This document shows positions 35,672-43,952 of a stretch of 64,000 bases of DNA, one piece after another. The stretch covers positions 162,014-226,013 of the forward strand of contig NZ_WJXB01000008.1 of NCBI RefSeq assembly GCF_009664975.1, given 5' to 3'. How positions within the stretch are numbered: position 1 is the stretch's first letter; every line of letters begins with the position of its first letter. The stretch comes from Paenibacillus monticola. Lineage in GTDB: Bacteria; Bacillota; Bacilli; Paenibacillales; Paenibacillaceae. A program made the translations under genes and the position numbers. The notes beneath the pieces were generated by a model that had not been told where the DNA came from, did no database searches, and saw only the letters and a program-made list of their open reading frames with translations.

Positions 35672-38005
35672 TTAGCTAGCGCAAGAATCACACTCTTCTA
35701 TCGTCAAAGCCCGACTCCGCACATAATAAGTGGATTTCAAGCCGCCCTTCCAGGCGTTGATATGCAGCTCCAGAAACTCGGTAGCCTTGATGTCAGGGCG
35801 CACATATATGTTAAAGCTTTGGCCTTGATCAACGTGGCGCTGACGGGCAGAGGCCATGCGGATCGACCAGTTCTGGTCAATCATAAATGCTGTTTTATAA
35901 TACCAGATCGTCTTCTCCGACAGATCCGGTGCAGGGTTGGCGATCTTGTAAGTTGTTTTCTCTTCGTAGGACAGCAGCTCATATAGCGGATCAATGCTGG
36001 CGGTGGAGCCGGCGATGATCGAAGTGGAACCATTGGGAGCAATGGCGAACAACCAAGCGTTACGAACGCCGTCTGTTGCCACTTCCTGCTGCAGCTCACG
36101 CCATTGTTCTGTAGTCACATATTTGCCTTCCTGTTCGCCGCTGGTGTAGCCGCGTGAAGTGAAGTAGTCCCCCGTCTCCCAATCGGAACCGGCGAACTTC
36201 GCATAACGGCCCTTTTCACGGGCTAACTCCATGCTCGAACGGACCAGCAGGTAGTTGATGTGCTCATACAGATGATTGTTATATTCGACGGCTTCCTCGG
36301 ATTCCCAGCGGATACCCTTCAGCGCCAGCAAATGATGCAGGCCGAAGGTGCCGAGACCGACAGCACGGTATTGACTGTTCGTATATTGCGCTTGCAGCAC
36401 TTGAATATTGTTAATATCGATGACGTTATCGAGCATGCGGACTTGAATTGGCACCAGTCTTTCCAGCACTCCAGCCGGAATCGCCCGAGCCAAATGGATG
36501 GAGTTCAGGTTGCAGACGACAAAGTCACCAGGGATCTTGGAGATGACAATCCGAGTCTGGCCGTCTTTTGTGACAAGTTCTTCACTTTCGATAACGGTAG
36601 CGGATTGATTCTGCATAATTTCTGTGCACAGGTTGGAGGAGAAGACCATCCCCTGATTGCGGTTCGGATTGGCGCGGTTGACGGTATCGCGGTAGAACAT
36701 ATACGGCGTACCGGTCTCCAACTGCGATTTCATAATCCGTTTCATGATATCGATAGCCGGAACAGTGATCCGGGACAGATCCAGATTAGCGGTAGCTTCG
36801 GCGTATTTGTCACGGAAGGAGCCTTGACCAAGCGCTTCATCGTAGAAATCCTCGAGACCCAGCGGACGGCCATTCTCATCAGTCCAACCCATAACCTTCT
36901 TCACTTCATGTGGGCAAAAAAGATTCCAGTGCGCACGGGCCTCCACCGCTTCCATGAATAGATCGGGCAGGCAGACGCCGTGGAACACATCATGCGCACG
37001 CATCCGCTCGTCGCCGTTATTCAGCTTGAGATCAAGGAAGGCGAGAATATCTTTGTGGAACACATCCAGATAGACTGCGACCGCACCTTTACGAGTGCCA
37101 AGCTGGTCCACGCTGACAGCGGTATTGTTCAGCTGGCGAATCCATGGGATCACGCCGGAGCTGGTATTCTTATGACCGCGGATGTCGGAGCCACGGGCCC
37201 GTATTTTACCGAGGTAGACACCGATGCCTCCGCCCATTTTGCTGAGACGGGCAACATCTGTATTGGAGTCAAAGATACCCTCCAGTGAATCGTCCACTGT
37301 ATCGATAAAGCAGCTGGATAGCTGGCCGGCAACTTTTTTACCAGCGTTGGACATGGTTGGTGTAGCTGCGGTCATATAGATGTTGCTCATGGCCCAGTAG
37401 GCTTCTTTTACCAGATCCATTCGTTTCTCTACCGGCTCGCGGTGCATCAGGTACATGGCGATAATCATATAACGTTCCTGCGGAAGCTCCATCACGCGTC
37501 CTTCAAAATCATGCGCCAGATAACGGTCAGACAATGTAAGCAGTCCGATATAATCGAACAGCAAATCGCGTGTATAGTCGATAGAGCTGCCCAGTTCAGC
37601 AATCTGCTCTTTAGTGTAGTGGGAGAGTAATTCTTCGCGGTAAATCCCTTTTTTGACAAGATCGGTAATTAGCGGGTACAGCTCACCATAAGGCTCTTCC
37701 GGATAGGCTTTATAGCGCCGGTTGACGGCTGCTTTCTTGTAAAGGGTAGTTAGAAGGGAACGCGCAGCGACGAACTTCCAGTCCGGCTCTTCTTTCGTTA
37801 CCAGCTCAAGCGCACTCATCGTAAAAGCACTGCTGATGTCTTCTCCGCTGACTTCTTCACGGCGCAATTTCGACTGCACACCGCGCAGCAGGGTTTCTCT
37901 GCTTAGGTGATCGAGACCGGACAAGACCCGGTCGGCGTACACGGAGAGGCGGATCTCATCAAAAGCCAGTTGACGGTTATCGGGTTTCACTACGAGTTGT
38001 GGCAT
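35672..38005 (-). CDS. nrdA: Class Ia ribonucleoside-diphosphate reductase, alpha subunit
   Basis: 777 residues, AAGGATGA before the ATG. A short ATP-cone allosteric domain occupies about residues 5-95. The catalytic ten-stranded barrel contains SSNLCTEIMQ with the thiyl-radical Cys460, flanked by Asn458 and Glu462. The redox partners are the Cys in QLSSCFIDT and the one in FVVCNLNSI. The C-terminal ECDSCAS is the thioredoxin-facing shuttle pair. It reduces NDPs to dNDPs with NrdB in aerobic growth. It is transcribed after nrdG (55-base gap) and shares the upstream cobalamin/NrdR control region if the operon is continuous. Confidence 0.95.
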   Translation of the reverse strand: MPQLVVKPDNRQLAFDEIRLSVYADRVLSGLDHLSRETLLRGVQSKLRREEVSGEDISSAFTMSALELVTKEEPDWKFVAARSLLTTLYKKAAVNRRYKAYPEEPYGELYPLITDLVKKGIYREELLSHYTKEQIAELGSSIDYTRDLLFDYIGLLTLSDRYLAHDFEGRVMELPQERYMIIAMYLMHREPVEKRMDLVKEAYWAMSNIYMTAATPTMSNAGKKVAGQLSSCFIDTVDDSLEGIFDSNTDVARLSKMGGGIGVYLGKIRARGSDIRGHKNTSSGVIPWIRQLNNTAVSVDQLGTRKGAVAVYLDVFHKDILAFLDLKLNNGDERMRAHDVFHGVCLPDLFMEAVEARAHWNLFCPHEVKKVMGWTDENGRPLGLEDFYDEALGQGSFRDKYAEATANLDLSRITVPAIDIMKRIMKSQLETGTPYMFYRDTVNRANPNRNQGMVFSSNLCTEIMQNQSATVIESEELVTKDGQTRIVISKIPGDFVVCNLNSIHLARAIPAGVLERLVPIQVRMLDNVIDINNIQVLQAQYTNSQYRAVGLGTFGLHHLLALKGIRWESEEAVEYNNHLYEHINYLLVRSSMELAREKGRYAKFAGSDWETGDYFTSRGYTSGEQEGKYVTTEQWRELQQEVATDGVRNAWLFAIAPNGSTSIIAGSTASIDPLYELLSYEEKTTYKIANPAPDLSEKTIWYYKTAFMIDQNWSIRMASARQRHVDQGQSFNIYVRPDIKATEFLELHINAWKGGLKSTYYVRSRALTIEECDSCAS

Positions 38006-38060
38006 AGGTAGTTCATCCTTTCTGATTTGGGCTTAATTTTCAATATCAAAAATTGATGTA

Positions 38061-38576
38061 TTAGAGCGCAGACGGCTGCCAAAGAATGACCTCCGGGCCA
38101 GTTATGCTGGCCGGAACGTCAATAATGCGTTGATTGGTGCTTCCCCTGTAGGGAAGGGTAGTATCTTTCAATTCTTCGACGAAACGTCCATCAATCAGCA
38201 CCTGACACTGCTGGAGCAGCGTCCATTCTGGTGAATCGGGTCGGGCTGTGATTTCTTCGTACGTATAGCCGCTGTAAATCCAAATTGGGAAAGCTGGCAG
38301 TCTGGCGCGGAGTCTATGAATGAACTCCACGGCCTCCATTGCCGAAAAGAAAGGGTCGCCACCCGCCAAGGTTAAGCCGTCGAGCAACGGGTTCGCGGCG
38401 ATCTCCGCAATAATCTCATCTTGACGCACCAGAGTGAAGATTTCACCGTAGTTGAAATTCCATGTCTCCGGATTGAAACAGCCGGGGCAACGGTGGCGGC
38501 AGCCGCTGAAGAAGAGCACGGCACGCATACCTTCTCCCTCGTTAATCGACTCTGGGTAATAGCCGCAAATGTTCAT
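38061..38576 (-). CDS. nrdG: Anaerobic ribonucleotide reductase activating protein (radical SAM)
   Basis: 171 residues. SGCRHRCPGCFNPETW holds the CxxxCxxC cluster motif of radical SAM enzymes, and TLAGGDPFFS is the SAM-binding GGDP-like motif. NrdG uses SAM and an iron-sulfur cluster to install the glycyl radical on NrdD. Its ATG overlaps the nrdD stop by four bases (ATGA), giving tight translational coupling. Length is normal for the family. Confidence 0.95.
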   Translation of the reverse strand: MNICGYYPESINEGEGMRAVLFFSGCRHRCPGCFNPETWNFNYGEIFTLVRQDEIIAEIAANPLLDGLTLAGGDPFFSAMEAVEFIHRLRARLPAFPIWIYSGYTYEEITARPDSPEWTLLQQCQVLIDGRFVEELKDTTLPYRGSTNQRIIDVPASITGPEVILWQPSAL

Positions 38577-40558
38577 AGATGCTTAACTCTATCGCGCACC
38601 TCAGCTTGCTTGGCAGCATTAAAACGGGTCTGATAATCCCCTGTTAAATATCCGGTAACCCGGCGTAAACGACGGATATGTACTGCACTCTCATGCACAC
38701 CGCAGGAAGGGCAGTTGGTGCCGATGACGCCTTCGTAGCCGCAGCCAGAGCAGCGGTCGATCGGGTGGTTAATACTGAAATAGCTAACTTGCTGCTCCAG
38801 CGCGTATTTTATGATTTTGATAAAAGCTGCTGGGTTGCTGCGGGCATTTCCGTTTAATTCGACATAAGAAATAGCACCTGCATTGCAATACTCATGAAAA
38901 GGAGCTTCCAGGCTGATCTTCTGAGCAGCAGCCAGTGTGTAATATACAGGGATGTGGAACGAGTTCGTATAATATTCGCGGTCGGTTACGCCAGTAATGG
39001 TACCGAGTACCTTGCGATCAACTTTAGTGAATTTACCGGACAAACCTTCGGCTGGTGTAGCGAACAGAGTGATATTGAGATTCAGCTCTTCGCTCTTCCG
39101 GTCGCAGAATTCCCGCATGTGACGCACAACAGCCAGCGCTTTGGCATGAACATCCATATCCTCGCCGTGGTGTTTGCCGTACATGGCCTTCATGGATTCA
39201 GCCATGCCGATGAAGCCGAGCGAAAGACTACCGTGCTTCAATAGATCACCTACGGTGTCCTCGGGAGCAAGCAGTTCGCCGCCTTCCCAGACCCCTTCAC
39301 GCATCATGAAGTCGGAAGCTTTAGCCATTTGTGCGGCCTGGATACGGTACCGATGGAGAAGACCTTCAAGGGCAATCTCCATATAATGATTGAGATCGTC
39401 ATAGAAACCAGCTTCGTCAGCCACGGTGCGGCGATTAGTAGCTATGCCATATTCTAATCCGAGTCGGACCAGATTTAATGTATTAAAGGACAAATTGCCT
39501 TTGCCGGAGCAGCGGTTGCGGCCGAAGCGGTCACCGAGCACCCGGGTGCGGCAGCCCATCGTAGCAAATTCAGTATCCGGATTGCTTGGATCGTAATATT
39601 GCATGTTGAGAGGGGCGTCCAGATTAGCAAAGTTAGGATAAAGTCTGCGGGCCGAGCATTCGGCTGCTTTGAGAAACAGTTCGTAGTTGGGATCGCCCTG
39701 CTGCTGATTAACGCCTTGCTTGCATTTGAAGATTTGAATCGGGAATACGGGTGTTTCGCCACTGCCCAGTCCATTCATGGTCGCTGTCAGCAAAGAACTG
39801 ATCACCAGCTGACCTTCTAGAGAAGTACAGGTACCGTAGTTAATGCTGGTGAACGGAATCTGCCCGCCTGAGCGGCTGGACATTGTATTCAGGTTATGAA
39901 TCATGCTCTCAGCAGCCTGAAGGGTTTCGCTTTCCGTTTCCTTCAGCGCATAGCGGAAGGTTCTTGGATACATCTCGGCCAAATCGGTTCGGTTCATGGT
40001 AATTTCGCCGAGATGATCACCGGCTTGACCTTCTTCGAAGTAGCCGAGTCCCTTGCGGAATAGCTTCGTGAAGGTTTTGGTTACATAAGGAGCCAGATCG
40101 TAATCCAGCTTATTGGCGGAAACGCCGCCATATTGGGCATTTTGCTGGGACTGAAAAATAATAGCTACCAATGACATAGCCGTCATAATGGAGTTCGGAG
40201 GGCGGACGCTGCCGTTTCCCGTATTGAAGCCTTCACGCAGAAGCCGCTCAAACGGGATGAATATGCAGTTGGTCGTTCCGATGGCGTATTGATCCAGATC
40301 GTGCACATATACGACATTCTCTTCAATCGCCTGTACCAATTGTGGTGGCATAGTGAAGTTTCGAGCATACCACTTGGAATATTCACTGCCGAACTTGCTC
40401 ATTTTACCGGAGAAGCTCTCCCCGTTCAAATTGGCATTCTCACGCAGCATATCCAAATCCGAGCTGTCGATGATGTCACGTCCTAAATGAATAACTTCCT
40501 CCAATAGAACCTCCTGTGCATGTTGCGCACCGCCTAACCGTTTCTCCAACAGCGTCAT
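38573..40558 (-). CDS. nrdD: Class III anaerobic ribonucleoside-triphosphate reductase
   Basis: 661 residues from the ATG at 40558, which follows AGGGGAG at a ten-base spacing. Longer frames (to 40669) run through the riboswitch terminator hairpin and are rejected. The C-terminus has the zinc site with two CxxC pairs (CSGCGYEGVIGTNCPSCG) and the glycyl-radical loop RVTGYL close to the end. It reduces NTPs to dNTPs without oxygen. First gene of the nrd set, with nrdG overlapping its stop. The N-terminal ATP-cone is short or missing from this start. Control by a cobalamin riboswitch suggests that a B12-dependent class II reductase exists elsewhere in the genome. Confidence 0.93.
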   Translation of the reverse strand: MTLLEKRLGGAQHAQEVLLEEVIHLGRDIIDSSDLDMLRENANLNGESFSGKMSKFGSEYSKWYARNFTMPPQLVQAIEENVVYVHDLDQYAIGTTNCIFIPFERLLREGFNTGNGSVRPPNSIMTAMSLVAIIFQSQQNAQYGGVSANKLDYDLAPYVTKTFTKLFRKGLGYFEEGQAGDHLGEITMNRTDLAEMYPRTFRYALKETESETLQAAESMIHNLNTMSSRSGGQIPFTSINYGTCTSLEGQLVISSLLTATMNGLGSGETPVFPIQIFKCKQGVNQQQGDPNYELFLKAAECSARRLYPNFANLDAPLNMQYYDPSNPDTEFATMGCRTRVLGDRFGRNRCSGKGNLSFNTLNLVRLGLEYGIATNRRTVADEAGFYDDLNHYMEIALEGLLHRYRIQAAQMAKASDFMMREGVWEGGELLAPEDTVGDLLKHGSLSLGFIGMAESMKAMYGKHHGEDMDVHAKALAVVRHMREFCDRKSEELNLNITLFATPAEGLSGKFTKVDRKVLGTITGVTDREYYTNSFHIPVYYTLAAAQKISLEAPFHEYCNAGAISYVELNGNARSNPAAFIKIIKYALEQQVSYFSINHPIDRCSGCGYEGVIGTNCPSCGVHESAVHIRRLRRVTGYLTGDYQTRFNAAKQAEVRDRVKHL

Positions 40559-40605
40559 TATTTTGCTCTCTCCCCTCGGTATATAAGAAAAACCTTCTGA
40601 CATTA

Positions 40606-40643
40606 TAAAAAGGCATCTCCTGCCGAGGATGGCAGAAAATGCC
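40606..40643 (-). terminator. Expression-platform terminator of the nrd cobalamin riboswitch
   Basis: On the minus strand GGCATTTTCTGCC pairs with GGCAGGAGATGCC (13 pairs including G-U wobbles, six-base loop), followed by TTTTTATAAT. It lies 48 bases before the nrdD start. This is the expected off-state element when cobalamin is bound. Confidence 0.85.
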
Positions 40644-40756
40644 CGTATGCGTAGCGTAAATATCCTCACAAAGGATATTTGCAGTGGTCTTCATTATGTA
40701 GGCCGCATGCGGACACCATTCCTGTTCCTCGCAGGTATAGATAGTTGGTGTCGATA

Positions 40757-40964
40757 GAAACAGGCAGATTTTCTGGCTTCCGGCATACCTTCCGGCGCCT
40801 TTCCGAGGGAGTGTTGCCCCTTAGTGGCGAATGCCGGTAGAAGCTGTCTCTGAGGCTGTTAAAAGCCTCAGGGACAATCCGGTTACAGTGGCGGGACCGC
40901 AGCGGATTCGCACCGCACTTCCCTATTAAGCTCTGATTCTCATAGAGGATCAAAGCACCTGTTT
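40757..40964 (-). promoter_or_regulatory. Cobalamin riboswitch upstream of nrdD
   Basis: Read on the minus strand, the element starts with GAAACAGGTGC and closes with GCCTGTTTC (P1). In between are GGGAAGTGCGGTGCGAATCC, GCGGTCCCGCCACTGTAACC and GCCGGAAG..GCCAGAAAATC, the diagnostic B12-box segments. Adenosylcobalamin binding is expected to shut off nrdD and probably nrdG-nrdA-nrdB through the terminator at 40606-40643. Confidence 0.93.
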
Positions 40965-41018
40965 CACTATATTTTGTTGTCGTTTGATAAAGATAACCCA
41001 ATATATAGTGTTTGTAAA
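40964..41018 (-). promoter_or_regulatory. nrd promoter with two NrdR-box-like sites
   Basis: On the minus strand TTTACA (complement of 41013-41018) and TATCTT (complement of 40990-40995) are 17 bases apart, a SigA-type promoter. The spacer is filled by ACACTATATATTGGGT (complement of 40996-41011), which matches the NrdR-box pattern. A second box-like sequence lies at 40964-40979, with centre-to-centre distance 32 bases, about three helical turns, the usual NrdR spacing. The boxes would repress initiation, with the riboswitch acting on the transcript afterwards. Confidence 0.78.
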
Positions 41019-41064
41019 CAATTTTTTAGGAAACCCGCGCCGCAAGCGACTTCATCTCCAGTAC

Positions 41065-41114
41065 TCCACAATTGATCCACAGGCTGTCCACAGGCCATCC
41101 ACAATTGATCCACA
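41065..41114. repeat. Five TCCACA motifs at an exact 11-bp period, DnaA-box-like
   Basis: TCCACA starts at 41065, 41076, 41087, 41098 and 41109. The 11-mer ATTGATCCACA is repeated exactly at 41071-41081 and 41104-41114. Extended nine-mers such as TGATCCACA differ by one base from the DnaA box TTATCCACA. The array sits about 50 bases upstream of the nrd promoter, in the gap between nrdD and the UPF0045 gene. Confidence 0.7.
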
Positions 41115-41272
41115 AAAACCGCTGAAATGATTCATGAATTGTCCGAAAATATGCCACAAAGAGTCCATAATTGCAGTGCGGCTGGCACTGGATATCTCAA
41201 ATGGGGAAATTTACAGGGATGCCAAGAAAGGAAGTTGTTTTGGTAAAGCATTGCTCCCACCCTTGCTAACTC

Positions 41273-41325
41273 TATATTGAATAGATTAATGTTGGATCAA
41301 ATCCAACATTAATCTATTCAATATA
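41273..41325. repeat. Perfect 25-bp-arm palindrome with CAA loop
   Basis: The arm 41273-41297 (beginning TATATTGAATAG and ending GTTGGAT) is exactly complementary to 41301-41325, leaving only CAA as loop. There is no T-run after it. The centre GGATCAAATCC recurs in the next two elements. Confidence 0.9.
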
Positions 41326-41338
41326 CTCTCAGAACGTA

Positions 41339-41361
41339 AATGTTGGATCAAATCCAACATT
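41339..41361. repeat. Second GGATCAAATCC palindrome
   Basis: AATGTTGGAT, loop CAA, ATCCAACATT: ten-base-pair perfect arms, identical to the inner part of the palindrome at 41273-41325. Fourteen bases separate the two. Confidence 0.85.
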
Positions 41362-41394
41362 CGCTAGCTGTGGAGTCTCTTCTGATCTGAAATG

Positions 41395-41409
41395 ATGGAT
41401 TTGATCCAT
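41395..41409. repeat. Third, shorter GGATTTGATCC palindrome
   Basis: ATGGAT, loop TTG, ATCCAT. The core is the reverse complement of GGATCAAATCC, so the same site appears in the other orientation. Together the three elements occupy the 41273-41409 part of a 618-base gap without genes. Confidence 0.6.
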
Positions 41410-41636
41410 GAATTTAGCTGGATCAGGCTTTTTTTGAGAGAAAAGTTGTGTAAAATACAGGATTTAACCGAAATCTACCGTATGATCAGGCGCAGAAGAA
41501 GAGTAGGGCGGGGATAGCTGTTGCGTAATTTGTGAGTGAGCCTAGGAGTTGTTACAATAGAGGGTAGTAGTTCAAATGCTCCATAAAACTAAGCGTATGC
41601 TTTCGAAACTAGTTTTACTGCGAAGGAGGTTATCCA

Positions 41637-41945
41637 ATGGCTATTGCTGAAGTGACCGTTATTCCGATAGGAACAGGCAGCACCAGTCTCAGCAGTTATG
41701 TTGCCGATATGCAGCGTGTGTTGCAGACGATAGAAGGCATTACGTATGAGCTTACATCTATGGGTACGATTATCGAGGGGCCGCTTTCACGTATTCTGGC
41801 AGCCGTAGAAGCGCTGCACGAGTCGCCTTTTACAGCTGGTGCACAGCGTGTCTCTACCTCACTCAAGATTGACGACCGCCGAGATAAGGCTTCGACAAGC
41901 CGCGGAAAGCTGGAGTCCGTGGAGCGCAAGTTGCTGGAGAACTAG
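41637..41945 (+). CDS. UPF0045/MTH1187-family thiamine-binding-type protein
   Basis: 102 residues, with GAAGGAGG eight bases before the ATG. The sequence MAIAEVTVIPIGTGSTSLSS, the TSMGTIIEGP segment and the final short helix are characteristic of the MTH1187/YkoF-like family, small ferredoxin-like-fold proteins, some of which bind thiamine. The cellular role is unsettled. The next gene follows after 63 bases on the same strand, possibly in one operon. Confidence 0.88.
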   Translation: MAIAEVTVIPIGTGSTSLSSYVADMQRVLQTIEGITYELTSMGTIIEGPLSRILAAVEALHESPFTAGAQRVSTSLKIDDRRDKASTSRGKLESVERKLLEN

Positions 41946-42008
41946 TATTCTATCACAGTCTAAAAGTGAAGAAATTCAGACTTTTTAACAATAGAGGAGT
42001 GGTCTTGC

Positions 42009-42782
42009 GTGGCTAAGAAAGTGCAACAGGTAGGTATTCAGATGTACACTCTGCGGGACGAAGCCGAAAAGGACTTTCTAGGTACCTTGCGTAAGGTGGC
42101 GGCTATGGGCTACGAAGCGGTTGAATTTGCCGGATATTTTGGTGTGTCTGCTAAGGAATTACGCGAAACCCTTGATGAGATTGGACTGGCTGCGCCTTCT
42201 GCACATGTGGGTCTGGACTTCAGCAGTCTGGACAACATGCAATCTGCATTATCCAAGGAAATTGAATATGCACAAGAGGTCGGACTTCAATATATCATCA
42301 CCCCAGGCTCTCCTGTGCCAGAGAATCCTACCCTTGACGACGTGACTGCGCTGATTCCTTTCTTTGAGAAGGCTTCTGAGCTAGTTCGGGCGGCAGGAAT
42401 GAAATATGGCTATCATAACCATGATTTTGAATTTAAAAAGGTAAACGGCCAAGCCATTATCGACCTATGGCTGGAACGTATACCAGCGGAGCATATGATA
42501 GCGGAATTCGATTTGGGCTGGGTGCAGGTGGGCGGAGCCAGTCCGGCTGAGTATGTCTCCCGTTACGCAGGCCGCGTACCACTGGTCCATATTAAAGATT
42601 TCGGAGCCGATCATAAGGAAACCGATCTGGGACTGGGTGCAGTCGATTTCAACAGCATCTTCGAAATTGCCGATCAAGCCGGAATTCTTTATTATCTGGT
42701 AGAGCAGGAAACGTACGCTTCCTCTTCACTAGAGAGCGCCAAGGAGTCACTGGACTTTTTCCGTAAGCGTAACCTGCTCTAA
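42009..42782 (+). CDS. Sugar phosphate isomerase/epimerase, xylose-isomerase-like TIM barrel
   Basis: 257 residues, GTG start behind AGAGGAGTGG. VGIQMYTLRDEAEKDFLGTL is the usual opening of IolE/IolI-like barrels. The metal-binding residues typical of the fold are visible in YHNHDFEFK, AEFDLGWVQ, VHIKDFG and LVEQETY. Such proteins isomerise or epimerise sugars or inositols, and the exact substrate is unknown. A tRNA-Thr gene lies 106 bases downstream. Confidence 0.88.
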   Translation: MAKKVQQVGIQMYTLRDEAEKDFLGTLRKVAAMGYEAVEFAGYFGVSAKELRETLDEIGLAAPSAHVGLDFSSLDNMQSALSKEIEYAQEVGLQYIITPGSPVPENPTLDDVTALIPFFEKASELVRAAGMKYGYHNHDFEFKKVNGQAIIDLWLERIPAEHMIAEFDLGWVQVGGASPAEYVSRYAGRVPLVHIKDFGADHKETDLGLGAVDFNSIFEIADQAGILYYLVEQETYASSSLESAKESLDFFRKRNLL

Positions 42783-42888
42783 GACGGATATTGAATGCTT
42801 AAAGTAATTCTTATCTTTTGAAATAGGGTTGTTTTTTCTGTTGAACGCAGTATAATTAGCTTGTTTGACAGAAAAACACCTTGTTCAA

Positions 42889-42960
42889 GCTGGTGTGGCT
42901 CAGGGGTAGAGCAACGCACTCGTAATGCGTAGGTCGGGGGTTCAATTCCCTTCACCAGCA
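42889..42960 (+). tRNA. tRNA-Thr (anticodon CGT)
   Basis: 72 bases with canonical arm lengths: acceptor GCTGGTG/CACCAGC, D-stem GCTC/GAGC, anticodon stem ACGCA/TGCGT with loop CTCGTAA (anticodon 42921-42923, CGT, reading ACG), five-base variable loop, and T-arm with TTCAATT. The CCA end is not encoded. The T-stem has two terminal G-U pairs, slightly weak but acceptable. AT-rich accessory DNA begins after it, which makes it a possible integration point. Confidence 0.95.
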
Positions 42961-43262
42961 TCCATAAATACCATGTATGGCGCGGCTTTCCGGATTTTCG
43001 GGGCAGCGCTTTTTTGTTTTTTTGTTGGGACCTCTAACATTCTTCTAACCTTTACTCAAGTAAAGTGGTTGTTTCAGTTTCTTTCTGCACTCGTGGCGGC
43101 TTCCTATGCTGTAGTCACCAATGGCCGGAGGACCGTTCCTTGTAGGTTTGGCAGTATATGAGAGTAAGTATCCAAGGTAACATTGATAGAGGAGTACCCA
43201 AATCTCTTCTGGACGATCTTGGGATGAACTCCGCCTTTAGGAGTAGGGGATCAATTAGTATT
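42961..43262 (+). other. Region after tRNA-Thr without a recognised gene
   Basis: Immediately after the tRNA there is a T-rich stretch (TTTTTTGTTTTTTTG near 43010) that may terminate the tRNA transcript. A 78-codon plus-strand frame begins inside the tRNA and is therefore not a gene. Nothing else is supported. Confidence 0.4.
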
Positions 43263-43445
43263 ATGTACTTATTTATTTTAGCTATGTGTATTCTTAGTTT
43301 TCCGCTGATGTTGATCGTGGCATAAGGTGGCCAAACACTATTCCTTATATACGCACATCCGATCTGGGTGCTGGTAATGATTACTTTTGTAATAGTTTGT
43401 TGTGAAATTGCAATGAAAGAAAAAGGAATTAAGAAAGAAATGTAA
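43263..43445 (+). pseudogene. Small two-helix membrane protein gene interrupted by an in-frame TAA
   Basis: From the ATG at 43263 the frame encodes a hydrophobic segment (YLFILAMCILSFPLMLIVA), then TAA at 43323-43325. It then continues in the same frame for 39 codons through a second hydrophobic segment (IWVLVMITFVIVCCEIA) to a basic tail KEKGIKKEM and a stop at 43443-43445. A helix-loop-helix with a charged C-terminus looks like a real small membrane protein broken by one nonsense mutation. The family is not recognised. A minus-strand frame over the same bases is judged to be its shadow. Confidence 0.4.
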
Positions 43446-43739
43446 GAGTAGATTGCTGAAATAACTGACATGAGGGGTGTTCGAGATGATTAGATGGATT
43501 GAAGATGTGTCAAGATCAGAAGCTTAGGAAGAATATTCCCCCGGTATGGGTGTGATTACTCTTATTATTTTGATACAATTATAATGAATAAATCCAAAAT
43601 TTGGATCTGGAGGATATTGGAGAATTGAAAGGGGGATTGATTATAACCACTATAGGATTTCCCACTAAATTGGTGTTTCCTAAAATCCGTCATGGTTTGT
43701 TCAAAGTATATTCTAATAATAAAGGAGGCTTAATTTAAA
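43446..43739 (+). other. AT-rich stretch with no supported gene
   Basis: Contains a 13-codon frame at about 43486 with a GAGGGG upstream (MIRWIEDVSRSEA), too short to support. GGAGGATATTGG and GAAAGGGGGATT near 43612-43640 resemble ribosome binding sites without good frames after them, consistent with gene decay. Confidence 0.35.
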
Positions 43740-43901
43740 ATGCTCAAATACATCCATTTATTAGGTCGAATTATGATTGGCTTCTCTATTTTAGTTGTTG
43801 TCTTTAAATGGGGAAGTATTAGTACAGCGTTAATTGTGTTTGCTATAGGAATAGCAATCCATATAATAGGGCTATTTTATAGAAAATATATACAAAAATA
43901 G
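43740..43901 (+). CDS. Small two-helix membrane protein, 53 residues, function unknown
   Basis: ATG at 43740 with AAGGAGG at 43722-43728. The product has two membrane-spanning segments (IMIGFSILVVVFKW and ALIVFAIGIAIHIIGLFY) and a basic tail RKYIQK. It ends 51 bases before the secreted protein gene, on the same strand and in the same AT-rich DNA. Size and topology resemble bacteriocin immunity or small accessory membrane proteins, which is speculation. No family motif is recognised. Confidence 0.6.
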   Translation: MLKYIHLLGRIMIGFSILVVVFKWGSISTALIVFAIGIAIHIIGLFYRKYIQK

Positions 43902-43952
43902 TATAGTCGTGGTATATTATTTATGGAATATAATAGATTAGGAGGAATTTTA

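Noticed and set aside
40559..40669. Upstream extension of nrdD adding up to 37 residues
   Set aside because: It would run through the riboswitch terminator hairpin (40606-40643), and the sequence MRIFTLRIRAFS has no ribosome binding site, while the ATG at 40558 has one.
42925..43161. 78-codon plus-strand frame beginning in the tRNA-Thr gene
   Set aside because: It overlaps the tRNA and has no ribosome binding site.
43115..43471. 118-codon minus-strand frame in the AT-rich islet
   Set aside because: It has no ribosome binding site, and the plus strand shows a better membrane-protein pattern with a charged tail over the same bases.
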